NCBI RefSeq assembly: GCF_024722015.1 | Contig: NZ_JANQBD010000029.1 | Coordinates: 1-64,000 of the forward strand | From: Paenibacillus radicis (ex Xue et al. 2023) | Lineage (GTDB): Bacteria; Bacillota; Bacilli; Paenibacillales; NBRC-103111 | Direction: 5' to 3' | DNA length: 64,000 nucleotides | In this document: positions 1 through 8,272 of the stretch, one piece after another | Position numbering within the stretch: position 1 is the first letter of the stretch | Layout of the letters: the number at the start of each line of letters is the position of its first letter | Program-made: the position numbers and the translations under genes | Notes under the pieces: generated by a model | Seen by the model: only the letters and a program-made list of their open reading frames with translations | Told to the model about the DNA's origin: nothing | Databases searched by the model: none

Positions 1-115
1 GTAACGTTCCTGCTGGGATGTTTAACTCTTCTGCAATCTGCGGAACGCTCTTTGTCTGTTCTTGAATGTACTTTACTGTCTTTTCTTTAAACTCATCACT
101 GAACCTCTGTCTCAT
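1..115 (-). CDS. IS3-family transposase OrfA, N-terminal part (partial)
   Basis: Reading the minus strand from ATG at 115 gives 38 residues beginning MRQRFSDEFKEKTVKYI and continuing with a helix-turn-helix-like stretch (VPQIAEEL). This is the standard start of the small OrfA DNA-binding protein of IS3-family elements, which acts with OrfB through programmed frameshifting. The frame is open to the window edge, so completeness cannot be judged. Too short a piece for subgroup assignment. Confidence 0.6.
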   Translation of the reverse strand, partial: MRQRFSDEFKEKTVKYIQEQTKSVPQIAEELNIPAGTL

Positions 116-195
116 CTCACCCACACCGGACACCTCTTCCTCTTTGTAATTTAATTATCTGCATTCTCTTATGAGGTGTCCACTTTTTATTCTAG
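1..195 (-). mobile_element. Left end of an IS3-family insertion sequence (cut by window edge)
   Basis: A transposase OrfA start lies at 1-115 on the minus strand. Upstream of it is a non-coding stretch ending in AAAAAGTGGACACCT (minus strand), the kind of sequence seen at IS3-family left ends. GGACACCTC at 128-136 and GAGGTGTCC at 173-181 form a perfect inverted repeat that could sequester the orfA leader. The exact terminal base and the target duplication cannot be fixed because the other end is outside the window. Confidence 0.5.
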
Positions 196-370
196 ATCTA
201 AATGTGTCTTTGTCGAGTAAGCCGTGTGGAGTTCGACCGACCACCATGCAACGATCGGAACCTGCTCGTCCTAGAAGCTTACTAAGCTGGTTACTCTAGA
301 CATCATAAAGTTCAAAAGTCGAACCAGGGATTGGCGGTCGATACCGTACGTAGCCGTACGTAGCGTTTAG

Positions 371-565
371 CTGGAATTTCTGGAGTTAATTCTCCCTTTT
401 TGGGCTCGATGAGGAGAATAACTGGAAAATGTCCATTTAATATAGCAATTATTGGTGTGAATCGAAAAAGAGTATGGAATTAACAGGTGTTTTTCCCTCT
501 ATTTATGTAAAAATGACTCTGTGGCCTATAATTAACAGGAGTTTTTCCATTAATTATAAAGGGTA
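371..565. repeat. Diverged copy of a palindromic intergenic repeat
   Basis: The stretch is built from alternating direct and inverted units of the type AACTGGAAAA..TCC..TTAAT, for example at 420-440, and in reverse as ATTAACAGG..TTTTTCC at about 479-500 and 531-550. The same building blocks make up the better matched copies at 27131-27321 and 59062-59250. Function unknown. Confidence 0.4.
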
Positions 566-646
566 GAGGGCTGTTTACTTTCATTGAGCTCTGATGTTGA
601 TGTGAGATGCTCCCCAATACGACAAGCCTAAAGCAGCGCGAATTTA

Positions 647-722
647 TGGCTGAGCCATGCTAATGCATTGCTTGTGGCAAGCCTCTAGGTTGGCTGAGCC
701 ATGCTAATGCCGTGCTTGTGGC
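647..722. repeat. Two direct copies of a 32-bp sequence, 44 bp apart
   Basis: TGGCTGAGCCATGCTAATGC occurs at 647-666 and 691-710 and is followed in both copies by a near-identical TGCTTGTGGC tract. Start-to-start spacing is 44 bp. It lies directly downstream of the stop codon of the minus-strand RraA-family gene. No coding or terminator role is evident. Confidence 0.7.
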
Positions 723-738
723 TTTGCTTATGCCACAC

Positions 739-1383
739 TTATGATTGGGCTGTGCCAATAATCTCATCGAGATACAGAATGATTTTCTCCGGGTTCCCCG
801 AATATTGCGCCGCACGCATGTTGTCTTTGTCCAGCTTGGCCAGCGCATTTCTAAGTACCTCCTGTTCCAGCGCCTGGGGCACGACAACTACTCCATCGGC
901 GTCACCGACGACGATATCGCCCGGATGTACGGGAGCGCCGCCGCATGAAATCGGAACGTTAATTTCTCCTCCACCAGCCTTGCCGCTGGCAGCAGCAGTA
1001 GTTCCTCTGGAGAAAACGGGGAAATGGAGCTTCTTAATGCCTAGAATATCCCTAATGGTCCCGTCAACGATAATGCCTTTAATTCCTAACGATTGGGCCA
1101 TCCCGACAACAAAATCCCCTGCAATGGCGCGGTATTCATCCCCTTTGGCATCCACAACCAGAATGTCCCCGGGCTTGGCTTCCCTGATCGCTCTCAGCAC
1201 CGCCATGTTATCCCCAACAGGCATTTGTACGGTCAAGGCTCTGCCGGCAATCCGGTATTCCTCCGTTAAAGGTTTAATTCGGGGATCCAAATTATTCATT
1301 CCCTGCATAGCATCGGAAATACAGGTTGTCGGAATTTGTTGAAATTGATCAATGATGTTGTGTTTCAAAGTAATCCCCTCCAT
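739..1383 (-). CDS. RraA-family aldolase/decarboxylase
   Basis: A 214-residue protein of the RraA/HMG-aldolase fold (once misnamed dimethylmenaquinone methyltransferase). Family members use a divalent metal to cleave or decarboxylate 4-hydroxy-4-methyl-2-oxoglutarate, 4-carboxy-4-hydroxy-2-oxoadipate, oxaloacetate or similar 2-keto acids. Visible landmarks are the GDFVVG loop at about 89-94, the VDGTIRD motif with R111 and D112 that bind substrate and metal, and the C-terminal GDADGVVVVP motif at 160-169. The ATG at 1383 follows an AGGGAGA Shine-Dalgarno. The gene is divergent from the PrpF-like/aconitase pair, suggesting a shared control region and a role in the same 2-keto or tricarboxylic acid pathway. 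Substrate not determinable. Confidence 0.85.
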   Translation of the reverse strand: MEGITLKHNIIDQFQQIPTTCISDAMQGMNNLDPRIKPLTEEYRIAGRALTVQMPVGDNMAVLRAIREAKPGDILVVDAKGDEYRAIAGDFVVGMAQSLGIKGIIVDGTIRDILGIKKLHFPVFSRGTTAAASGKAGGGEINVPISCGGAPVHPGDIVVGDADGVVVVPQALEQEVLRNALAKLDKDNMRAAQYSGNPEKIILYLDEIIGTAQS

Positions 1384-1560
1384 AGAATAAACTCTCCCTT
1401 TGATTTTTAAGCCACTATATAACTATATATTTTGTCTCCGATTAAATGAAATTCAAAATCTTGATGGCCAGCAATAAAGAATAAGTATTATTTTTTCTCT
1501 GCGGCTTGCTCTAAACTGAAACCAGCTTGAGCTTTCAATAACTATCTGGAGGTCGTTGAT

Positions 1561-2691
1561 ATGTCCCAATTTTCCATTCCATGCGCAGTTTATAGAGGCG
1601 GTACTAGCCGAGGAATATTTTTTGTGAAAAGCAGCTTGCCCGAGGATGCACAATTGCAGAAAAAGATTTTTCTTCATGGGATCGACGCTTATAACGTTAA
1701 TCAAATTAATGGGCTAGGCAGCGGGACCTCGCACACCAGTAAAGTATGTGTCATCTCCCAGTCGCTTTTGGACGGAGTGGATGTGGATTATACGTTTTAT
1801 CAAATCGGAATCGGTGAAGAAATAATAGACGACAAGGGGACATGTGGTAATTTGATGGCTGCCGTCGGCGCTTTTGCTGTAGATGAAGGATTAGTTATAG
1901 CGAAACCATCCATTGACTATGTGAACGTGTCGGTATTTAACACCAATATCAAGAAAAAGCTTCAGCTGAAGGTGCCGGTTGTGAATGGCAAAGCGAGAGT
2001 GTCAGGCGACTATGTCATGCCTGGGGTATCGGGTACCGGAGCCCAATTTACCGTCGATATTTTGAACCCTGGCGGTGCAAAAACGGGAAAGACTTTGCCG
2101 ATCGATGTTCTATTCAGCATGGAGACGGACAGAAGAGCTTATGAAGTATCATTCGTCGATGTGGTTAATCCTTTTGTGTATGTAGCGGCTAACGATTTGG
2201 GGGTAAAAGGAACGGAGCCGAGCAGCGAGCTGGCGATGAACGAAGGGCTGCTGGCAGAAATCGAAGCCATCCGCAGTCGGATGGCGATTCATGCGGGAAT
2301 GGCCAAGTCCCTGGAAGAAGTCGCAGGCTCTGTTCCCAAAATCACGTTGGTAGCGGAGCCGCAGGACTATGTCACTTCTGGCGGCAAGCTGATCAGGAAA
2401 GAAGAAGTCGATATTGTAGCCAGAATGCTCTCGATGGGGAAATTCCATCGAACTTTCGCCGGGAGCGGGCTTTATAATCTTGCGGCTGCCGCCTTGCTGC
2501 AGGGGACCATACCCAATCGTTTTGCAGTTGCGAAGGACGGGGTTCAGGGCCAAATCATTCGAATCGGTCATCCGGAGGGGATTGCGGAGGTTCGTGTTTC
2601 ATTGACAGAGGATGGCAAGGATGTTGCCTCCGTTGGGCTTGACCGAACGGCAAGGAGAATTATGAAGGGTGACCTGTACATTCCTGAATAA
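1561..2691 (+). CDS. prpF: PrpF-like isomerase/tautomerase
   Basis: A 376-residue protein of the PrpF family (diaminopimelate-epimerase fold). Members isomerise 2-methylaconitate or trans-aconitate, or tautomerise 4-oxalomesaconate, by cofactor-free proton transfer at a double bond. The N-terminal YRGGTSRG motif (residues 11-18), the GLGSGTSHTSK segment with K61, and GTCGN with C95 match family active-site signatures. Length is typical of the family. GGAGG lies just before the ATG. It is followed after 34 bp by an aconitase-type gene, the classic prpF neighbour. No 2-methylcitrate synthase or lyase is in the window, so a 2-methylcitrate role is possible but not shown. With RraA nearby, a 4-oxalomesaconate-like or trans-aconitate route is an alternative. 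Confidence 0.8.
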   Translation: MSQFSIPCAVYRGGTSRGIFFVKSSLPEDAQLQKKIFLHGIDAYNVNQINGLGSGTSHTSKVCVISQSLLDGVDVDYTFYQIGIGEEIIDDKGTCGNLMAAVGAFAVDEGLVIAKPSIDYVNVSVFNTNIKKKLQLKVPVVNGKARVSGDYVMPGVSGTGAQFTVDILNPGGAKTGKTLPIDVLFSMETDRRAYEVSFVDVVNPFVYVAANDLGVKGTEPSSELAMNEGLLAEIEAIRSRMAIHAGMAKSLEEVAGSVPKITLVAEPQDYVTSGGKLIRKEEVDIVARMLSMGKFHRTFAGSGLYNLAAAALLQGTIPNRFAVAKDGVQGQIIRIGHPEGIAEVRVSLTEDGKDVASVGLDRTARRIMKGDLYIPE

Positions 2692-2725
2692 ACATTAAGG
2701 CATTAAGAGACGGAGGAAGCCAACC

Positions 2726-5467
2726 ATGACAGCAACACGAAATGATATTTATGCAGCCCGTTCCAATTTCACATTAAACGGGAAAACCTATTATTACTAC
2801 CGTCTGCAGGCTTTGGAGGAAGCGGGTGCAGGCGCTATTTCCAGGCTTCCTTACTCTATTAAAATCATATTGGAATCCGTTCTGCGCCAATATGACGGGA
2901 AGACGATTACTATAGAGCATATTGAAAACCTTGCTCAATGGGGGACAGCGCAGATGAAGGAAAACGTTGATGTTCCCTTCAAGCCTGCGCGAATTGTACT
3001 GCAGGATTTTACCGGAATCCCTGTCGTCGTGGACCTGGCTTCTTTGAGAACAGCAATGAGCGATATGGGAGGGGACCCGGCGCTGATTAACCCTGAAATT
3101 CCTGTCGACCTTGTTATCGACCACGCGGAGCAAGTGGATCAATTCGGTACGCCGGATGCGCTTCAATATAATGTGGACCGGGGCTTTGAGCTGAATTATG
3201 AGCGGTATAAGTTTTTCAAATGGGCAACGAATTCCATCGACAAATTCCGTGCTGTGCCGCCTTCAACGGCCATTATCCACCAAGCGAATCTTGAATATTT
3301 GACTCCTGTCGTTTATAGCGTCGAAGAAGAAAACGGTGAATATCTTGCTTACCCCGATACCTGTTTCGGTACGGATTCCCATACACCCATGATCAATGGC
3401 ATCGGTGTGGTTGGCTGGGGAGTCGGCGGCATTGAAGCTGAAGCCGGCATGCTCGGTCAGCCCTCGTGCTTTCCGGCTCCCGAAGTGATAGGAATCCGCT
3501 TGAGCGGTAAGCTGCCTTCCGGTACCACGGGAACAGATTTGGCTTTGTACGTAACGAATCTTCTGCGCAAGAAAAAAGTAGTCGGCAAATTTGTCGAGTT
3601 TTGCGGTGAAGGAGTTGCTCACTTATCCTTGGCCGATAGAGCGACGGTTTCGAACATGTCTCCGGAGAATGGAGCTACGATGACGATGTTTCCAGTCGAT
3701 CAGGAGACATTGAATTACATGCGTTTATCGGGACGTGAGGAGGAGCAGGTTCAGCTTGTCGAAGCTTACTGTAAAGCCAACGGTTTGTTTTACACGCCTG
3801 AATCTGAAGAAGCCGTCTATACAGAAATTATTGATCTTGACCTTTCAGTGATTGAAACAAGCCTGGCCGGTCCGAAACGGCCGCAAGACATCATCCGACT
3901 CTCGGAAGTGAAGGAGACGTTTACAAAAGCATTGACCCACGAAGCGGGGAATAACGGGTATGGTCTGCCCAAAGACGAGACTGACAAAGAAGTGCTAATT
4001 CGCCACTCCGGCGGAGCGACGTCGAAGCTCCAAACAGGTTCTATCGTGCTTGCGGCCATAACGAGCTGCACCAACACATCGAACCCGAATGTGATGATCG
4101 GCGCAGGACTTCTTGCCAAAAAGGCAGTGGAGAAAGGGTTGACCGTTCCCCCTTATGTGAAAACCAGCCTTTCACCGGGATCAAAAGTAGTTACCGATTA
4201 CTTGCGGAAAGCAGGCTTGCTGCTGTTCTTGGAACAGCTCGGATTCTATCTCGTAGGTTACGGCTGTACGACTTGTGTGGGCAATTCCGGACCTCTTCCG
4301 GAAGAAATTGCAGACGCGATTACTCATAATGATATGATCGTATGCGGCGTTCTTTCCGGGAATCGTAACTTTGAAGGACGTATTCATCCTCTTATTAAAG
4401 CCAATTTCCTTGCTTCCCCGCCGCTTGTAGTTGCCTACGCTATTGCGGGTACGGTAGATATAAATCTTCGTAACGAACCGATAGGCAAGGACCAGGAAGG
4501 GAAGAATGTATATTTGGCAGATCTATGGCCATCTGAAGCGGAGGTTCAAAAGATAATCGCCGAGTCCGTAACTCCAGAGCTGTTTAAATATCGCAACGAG
4601 CGGATCTTTACGGGAAATAGGGATTGGAATCATCTGGAAACCGCCGAAGGTTTGCTGTATGAATGGGATGAGCAGTCAACGTATTTGCAAAACCCGCCCT
4701 TTTTTGAAAACATGTCTCTGGACCCTAGGGGAATCCGCCAGCTTCAAGGGTTACGGGTGTTGGCCAAGCTGGGAGATTCGATTACTACGGATCATATTTC
4801 CCCGGCAGGCGGCACGATCCCGCCTAATAGTGTCGCTGGGAAATATTTGATGGACCATGGTGTCCCAACAGGAGACCTGAGCTCTTACGGAGCCAGACGG
4901 GGGAATCATCATGTCATGATGCGCGGGGGGTTTGCCAATATCAGGCTTCGCAACCAGGTAGCAGCGGGCACTGAGGGAGGCTTGACGACGTATTTTCCAA
5001 GCGGGGCGGTTATGCCGATCTACGATGCAGCCATGAAGTATCGACAGGACGGCACAGGATTGATCATTATTTCCGGAAATGATTACGGTATGGGTAGTTC
5101 ACGCGATTGGGCGGCGAAAGCTACTTATCTTCTTGGTGTTAAAGCGGTTATTGCACAAGGCTTTGAACGTATTCATAGAAGCAATCTTGCCTTGATGGGA
5201 GTTCTTCCTCTTCAGTTCAAGGAAGGAGAAAATGCCGATTCGATAGGTCTTACTGGCACGGAGGTTTTTGAAATTGAAATCGATGAAAGTATCAGGCCGC
5301 GACAAATAGTAACTGTATCCGCGGTGGATGAGAAGGGAAACCAAAAGCGATTCGAGGCATTGGTGAGATTCGATAGCGAAGCGGAGATCGATTATTACCG
5401 CCATGGCGGAGTATTGCAAATGGTACTTCGCAGCAAGCTGGCGCGGGCGAATAATCATTCCGATTAG
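2726..5467 (+). CDS. acnA: Aconitase-family hydratase (AcnA/CitB type)
   Basis: A 913-residue 4Fe-4S hydro-lyase, close in length to Bacillus CitB. Domains 1-3 hold the FGTDSHTPM motif and the cysteine ligands in SCTNTSNPN and YGCTTCVGNSG. The C-terminal swivel domain carries YGMGSSRDWAAK and ERIHRSNLALMG. It would interconvert citrate, cis-aconitate and isocitrate or a 2-methyl analogue. The start has a good GGAGG 8-10 bases upstream. Position just behind prpF suggests a pathway-specific paralogue rather than the housekeeping enzyme, supported by departures from the usual CitB sequence (TDSHTPM for TDSHTTM, GQPSC for GQPSY). Whether it accepts 2-methylaconitate cannot be told from motifs. 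A strong terminator follows at 5548-5591. Confidence 0.85.
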   Translation: MTATRNDIYAARSNFTLNGKTYYYYRLQALEEAGAGAISRLPYSIKIILESVLRQYDGKTITIEHIENLAQWGTAQMKENVDVPFKPARIVLQDFTGIPVVVDLASLRTAMSDMGGDPALINPEIPVDLVIDHAEQVDQFGTPDALQYNVDRGFELNYERYKFFKWATNSIDKFRAVPPSTAIIHQANLEYLTPVVYSVEEENGEYLAYPDTCFGTDSHTPMINGIGVVGWGVGGIEAEAGMLGQPSCFPAPEVIGIRLSGKLPSGTTGTDLALYVTNLLRKKKVVGKFVEFCGEGVAHLSLADRATVSNMSPENGATMTMFPVDQETLNYMRLSGREEEQVQLVEAYCKANGLFYTPESEEAVYTEIIDLDLSVIETSLAGPKRPQDIIRLSEVKETFTKALTHEAGNNGYGLPKDETDKEVLIRHSGGATSKLQTGSIVLAAITSCTNTSNPNVMIGAGLLAKKAVEKGLTVPPYVKTSLSPGSKVVTDYLRKAGLLLFLEQLGFYLVGYGCTTCVGNSGPLPEEIADAITHNDMIVCGVLSGNRNFEGRIHPLIKANFLASPPLVVAYAIAGTVDINLRNEPIGKDQEGKNVYLADLWPSEAEVQKIIAESVTPELFKYRNERIFTGNRDWNHLETAEGLLYEWDEQSTYLQNPPFFENMSLDPRGIRQLQGLRVLAKLGDSITTDHISPAGGTIPPNSVAGKYLMDHGVPTGDLSSYGARRGNHHVMMRGGFANIRLRNQVAAGTEGGLTTYFPSGAVMPIYDAAMKYRQDGTGLIIISGNDYGMGSSRDWAAKATYLLGVKAVIAQGFERIHRSNLALMGVLPLQFKEGENADSIGLTGTEVFEIEIDESIRPRQIVTVSAVDEKGNQKRFEALVRFDSEAEIDYYRHGGVLQMVLRSKLARANNHSD

Positions 5468-5547
5468 TGGCATTTGACGAAGGGTTGGAATGAAGCATCT
5501 TCGAGATCGTCGGTAGTATAACACGACCCTAAGCTTAAAAAAGAGTA

Positions 5548-5591
5548 AGACTCTAAAACCACTACTAATGTGTGGTTCTGGAGTCTTTTTT
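5548..5591 (+). terminator. Rho-independent terminator after acnA
   Basis: AGACTCTAAAACCAC pairs with GTGGTTCTGGAGTCT across a short loop and is followed by seven T residues. It closes the prpF-acnA unit. Confidence 0.85.
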
Positions 5592-5672
5592 GAGCTTTCA
5601 ATTGGTTGGAAAGTCGAAGGCCACCGTGGTCTATTATTGCAACATTTACCTGGCAGCAGCTTTAGTGCAGAG

Positions 5673-5690
5673 GATTATCATATGATAATC
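5673..5690. promoter_or_regulatory. Perfect 18-bp palindrome, operator candidate
   Basis: GATTATCATATGATAATC is its own reverse complement. It lies about 200 bp upstream of the GntR-type gene in an AT-rich region that also holds related ATATATGATTAT (about 5723-5734) and ATATACGATTAT (5807-5818) sequences. Likely a regulator-binding site; the cognate protein is inferred only from proximity. Confidence 0.5.
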
Positions 5691-5796
5691 ATATATTATA
5701 TTAATTACTTGATGGTAGCATAATATATGATTATTTTAATTAATTACTCAATAAACTGAGAATATCGCCTAATACACATAATTTTCAAATAATTCA

Positions 5797-5826
5797 TTGA
5801 CAAATAATATACGATTATATATTATT
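5797..5826 (+). promoter_or_regulatory. Sigma-A promoter with embedded inverted repeat, gntR-type gene
   Basis: TTGACA at 5797-5802 and TATTAT at 5820-5825 are separated by exactly 17 bp. The spacer and -10 are covered by a perfect inverted repeat: AATAATATA at 5803-5811 and TATATTATT at 5818-5826 around a 6-bp centre. This arrangement fits autorepression by the downstream FadR-type regulator. Confidence 0.65.
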
Positions 5827-5891
5827 GCTATATTATCATTTTGTTAATGAGAACTATAAGATTTCTTTCAACAAAGGAAAGGCGGAAGTGA

Positions 5892-6569
5892 ATGAAGGAG
5901 AAAGAAAAAGGAGTCACTACGGAGTATATTTATAATTTGTTAAAGGAGCAGATTTTTGAGTGGAAATTATCTCCCGGACAAAAGATTAATATTGATCACC
6001 TGTCGAAGGAGTTAAATATTAGCCCAATCCCTTTAAGAGAAGTTCTTTCCCGTTTTCATTCCGAGAAGCTGGTCATACTAGAGCCTTATAAGGGGTATCG
6101 GGTCAGCGGGATTTTGGATGATCAAAGTATGACGGATATGCTGGAAGCTCGAATTTTAATTGAGACGCATGCGATTCGCAATATAATCCGTTATAATCGT
6201 CTGCATATTTTGGATGGAATGACCCGCTTAATGGAGCAAATCGCATCGATTAAGATGGGTTCATCTTATAAGGAAGTTCTTGAATTCAATCAATTGGATC
6301 ATCTGTTTCACTTAACTATGGTTAAGGCAACGGAAAATTCATTTCTTACCGATGCGTATGGAGGGATGCATTGTCATCTGCACATCGCTCGTTTTTATCA
6401 TGTAAGAGGTGAGGTGGATCAATATGAGGCTTCAGCTGAGCATGAGGAAATTGTAGAGGCCATTCGATCCCGTGATATATATCGTGCTGAGGAAGCTGTT
6501 ACTAACCACATCTGGGATGCGAAAAATCGTTTGTTGCAAAAAAGGGATAAGGATTTAAAGAAGCTTTGA
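5892..6569 (+). CDS. GntR-family regulator, FadR/FCD subfamily
   Basis: A 225-residue protein with an N-terminal winged helix (about residues 8-72; the recognition region includes ISPIPLREVLSRF) and a C-terminal all-helical FCD ligand domain. The FCD metal triad or tetrad is visible as D136, H140, H184 and H206. FCD regulators usually respond to organic or sugar acids, which fits both flanking gene groups. It is monocistronic between the aconitase terminator and the ABC operon. Palindromes at 5673-5690 and 5803-5826 are plausible autoregulatory sites. The ligand is unknown; a sugar acid or tricarboxylate is an inference from context. Confidence 0.85.
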   Translation: MKEKEKGVTTEYIYNLLKEQIFEWKLSPGQKINIDHLSKELNISPIPLREVLSRFHSEKLVILEPYKGYRVSGILDDQSMTDMLEARILIETHAIRNIIRYNRLHILDGMTRLMEQIASIKMGSSYKEVLEFNQLDHLFHLTMVKATENSFLTDAYGGMHCHLHIARFYHVRGEVDQYEASAEHEEIVEAIRSRDIYRAEEAVTNHIWDAKNRLLQKRDKDLKKL

Positions 6570-6696
6570 TTTTCTTAGAAGGGAGCTAAATCATCTTGGA
6601 TTCAGTGTGGATACCCCAAGGATTTGCTCTCTCTTTATGAAACTTTTTATGAAAAGTTTGGCAAAACCGGCAGCATGTGCACGATACATACAGTTT

Positions 6697-6716
6697 TGTA
6701 AGCGCTATCTTATAAT
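6697..6716 (+). promoter_or_regulatory. CcpA cre site abutting a -10 box
   Basis: TGTAAGCGCTATCT at 6697-6710 matches all positions of the Bacillus cre consensus TGWAARCGYTWNCW. It is immediately followed by TATAAT at 6711-6716. No good -35 is seen at 17 bp, so the promoter may need an activator. Binding there by CcpA would block RNA polymerase, giving catabolite repression of the operon beginning at 6814. Confidence 0.75.
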
Positions 6717-6813
6717 TGGATTGATTATTAGCTGGAGGTGATACGGGAATTCACATGAGTTGCGGGGCAAAATGGTAAACGATGTATTAGCAAAAATCAG
6801 GAGGGGTTAAGAA

Positions 6814-8157
6814 ATGAAGAATACCAAAGCTATAGCTCTGATCGCCATGTCAGCCGTTGCTTTAAGTGCTTGCAGTTCAACCAGTCCAGCGCCAGTTGCA
6901 AGTACGCCAGCTCCAGGCACATCGGCACCAACAACTACAGTACCCAAATTCGATCCTAATAAAAAAGTAAGCATTAAATATTCTTTCTGGGGCGATACAG
7001 ATACAAAAGCTTTGCATGTCGCCGTAGTCGACGCGTTCATGAAAGAGTACCCGAATGTTACGGTTGAGCCTGTGTACATTCCGGCGGAGTATTTAACCAA
7101 AATTCAAACTACATTCACCGGCGGAACCCAACCGGATCTCATCAATTTCACGGCTAACGACTTAATTTCTTTTGCTGCAGCCGGAGTATTGGAGCCGCAA
7201 ACCAAATGGATTAAAGGTGAATGGGATAAGGAAAATTTCGGCGACAACTTTGAGAGATTGATGAAAGCGATGGAATATAACGGGGAGATATGGGCTTTGC
7301 CTCGGAACTCAGCGGGCAGAACGATCTTTTACAATAAGCGGATTTTTGACGAGGCCGGCGTGAAATACCCGGATAGTACCTGGACATGGGATACATTAAT
7401 TGAGCAAGGAAAGAAGCTGACGAATAATAGCACCGATCCGAACAAGAAAGTATACGCGATTGGCTTTCAAGGGGAAATATCAGACATAAGCGCAAGTTAC
7501 ATTTGGCAAGCGGGCGGCGATTATTTCAGCCAGGACGGGAAAAAATTTATTTTTAACTCGCCTGAAAGCAGAAAGGCACTCCAGTATTTACACGACCTTA
7601 TCTATGTTCATCAAATTGCGCCAAACCCGAGCGTTTATACGAATGGAACTCCGCAGTCCTTATTTATGAATGAAAAAATAGCCATGCATTTTGATGCGGG
7701 ATCCTTTATTGCAACTATGCAAAAGGCTAAGTTCGAATGGAACCTTGCTTTGTTCCCGATGGGACCCAAAAATCGTCTAGGAGCTTTGTCTCCTACAAGC
7801 TTAGCCATACCGAAGGCGAGCAAAAACAAAGAAGCGGCCTGGGAACTAGCCAAGTTTATTAACGGGCCAAAAGGTCAGGAAATTCTGATCAGCACCGGGT
7901 TCTCCGCACCTGTCAGAAAGTCCATACTGAACGATGAGAAAAAGTATTTGCCAGGCGATAAATTTAAAGTGGACCGTAAAGTCGCATTGGAAAGCTATAC
8001 GGATCATTCCGGTGTAAAGCCTACCAATCCGGTATGGACGCAAACCGATACTATTATTAAAAAATATTTGGGTCTTTATTACCTTGATAAGAACGGTAAG
8101 ATCGATGAATCGTTGAAGCTCATTGAGAATGAAGTTAACGCAATAATGCCTAAGTAG
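6814..8157 (+). CDS. Sugar ABC transporter substrate-binding lipoprotein (CUT1)
   Basis: A 447-residue extracellular binding protein of family 1. A short signal peptide ends in the lipobox LSAC with C20, followed by a Ser/Thr/Pro-rich linker (about 21-48) and the two-lobed binding domain. GGAGGGG sits just before the ATG. It is the first gene of an operon with two CUT1 permeases and sugar-acid enzymes, so the ligand is likely an oligosaccharide, polyol or sugar acid. No ATPase gene is in the operon, so a shared MsmX-type ATPase encoded elsewhere is likely. The cre site upstream indicates catabolite control. Confidence 0.9.
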   Translation: MKNTKAIALIAMSAVALSACSSTSPAPVASTPAPGTSAPTTTVPKFDPNKKVSIKYSFWGDTDTKALHVAVVDAFMKEYPNVTVEPVYIPAEYLTKIQTTFTGGTQPDLINFTANDLISFAAAGVLEPQTKWIKGEWDKENFGDNFERLMKAMEYNGEIWALPRNSAGRTIFYNKRIFDEAGVKYPDSTWTWDTLIEQGKKLTNNSTDPNKKVYAIGFQGEISDISASYIWQAGGDYFSQDGKKFIFNSPESRKALQYLHDLIYVHQIAPNPSVYTNGTPQSLFMNEKIAMHFDAGSFIATMQKAKFEWNLALFPMGPKNRLGALSPTSLAIPKASKNKEAAWELAKFINGPKGQEILISTGFSAPVRKSILNDEKKYLPGDKFKVDRKVALESYTDHSGVKPTNPVWTQTDTIIKKYLGLYYLDKNGKIDESLKLIENEVNAIMPK

Positions 8158-8207
8158 TTTTTTTGAAGCCATGTTCAGTGTTAGGGATCTAAGAAAAGAC
8201 GTAGGGT

Positions 8208-8243
8208 GACCGGATGAGGATTGAAGCCCCTTCTTGTCCGGTT
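8208..8243 (+). other. Intercistronic hairpin
   Basis: ACCGGA (8209-8214) pairs with TCCGGT (8237-8242), with a further AGG/CCT match inside, in the 115-bp gap between binding-protein and permease genes. It lacks a long T tract. Such hairpins often stabilise the binding-protein mRNA or partly terminate, giving excess binding protein. Confidence 0.4.
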
Positions 8244-8272
8244 TCATAAATAAATATTGAGGGGAATGCAGC

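Larger units (their letters stand above)
196..738. other. Gene-free stretch with short repeats
   Basis: No credible gene on either strand. It contains a 10-bp tandem duplication (CCGTACGTAG at 344-353 and 354-363), a diverged copy of a palindromic intergenic repeat at about 371-565, and two copies of a 32-bp direct repeat at 647-678 and 691-722. The 3' end borders the stop codon of the RraA-family gene, so the last repeat lies in its 3' untranslated region. Confidence 0.5.

Noticed and set aside
701..1342. 213-codon plus-strand frame opposite the RraA-family gene
   Set aside because: It is the antisense shadow of a clearly recognisable RraA-family protein, with low-complexity Ser/Pro/Thr composition and no ribosome-binding site.
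2726..5467. Firm naming of the aconitase as AcnD (2-methylcitrate dehydratase)
   Set aside because: Length and motifs fit AcnA/CitB at least as well and no prpB or prpC is present. Only gene order beside prpF supports AcnD.
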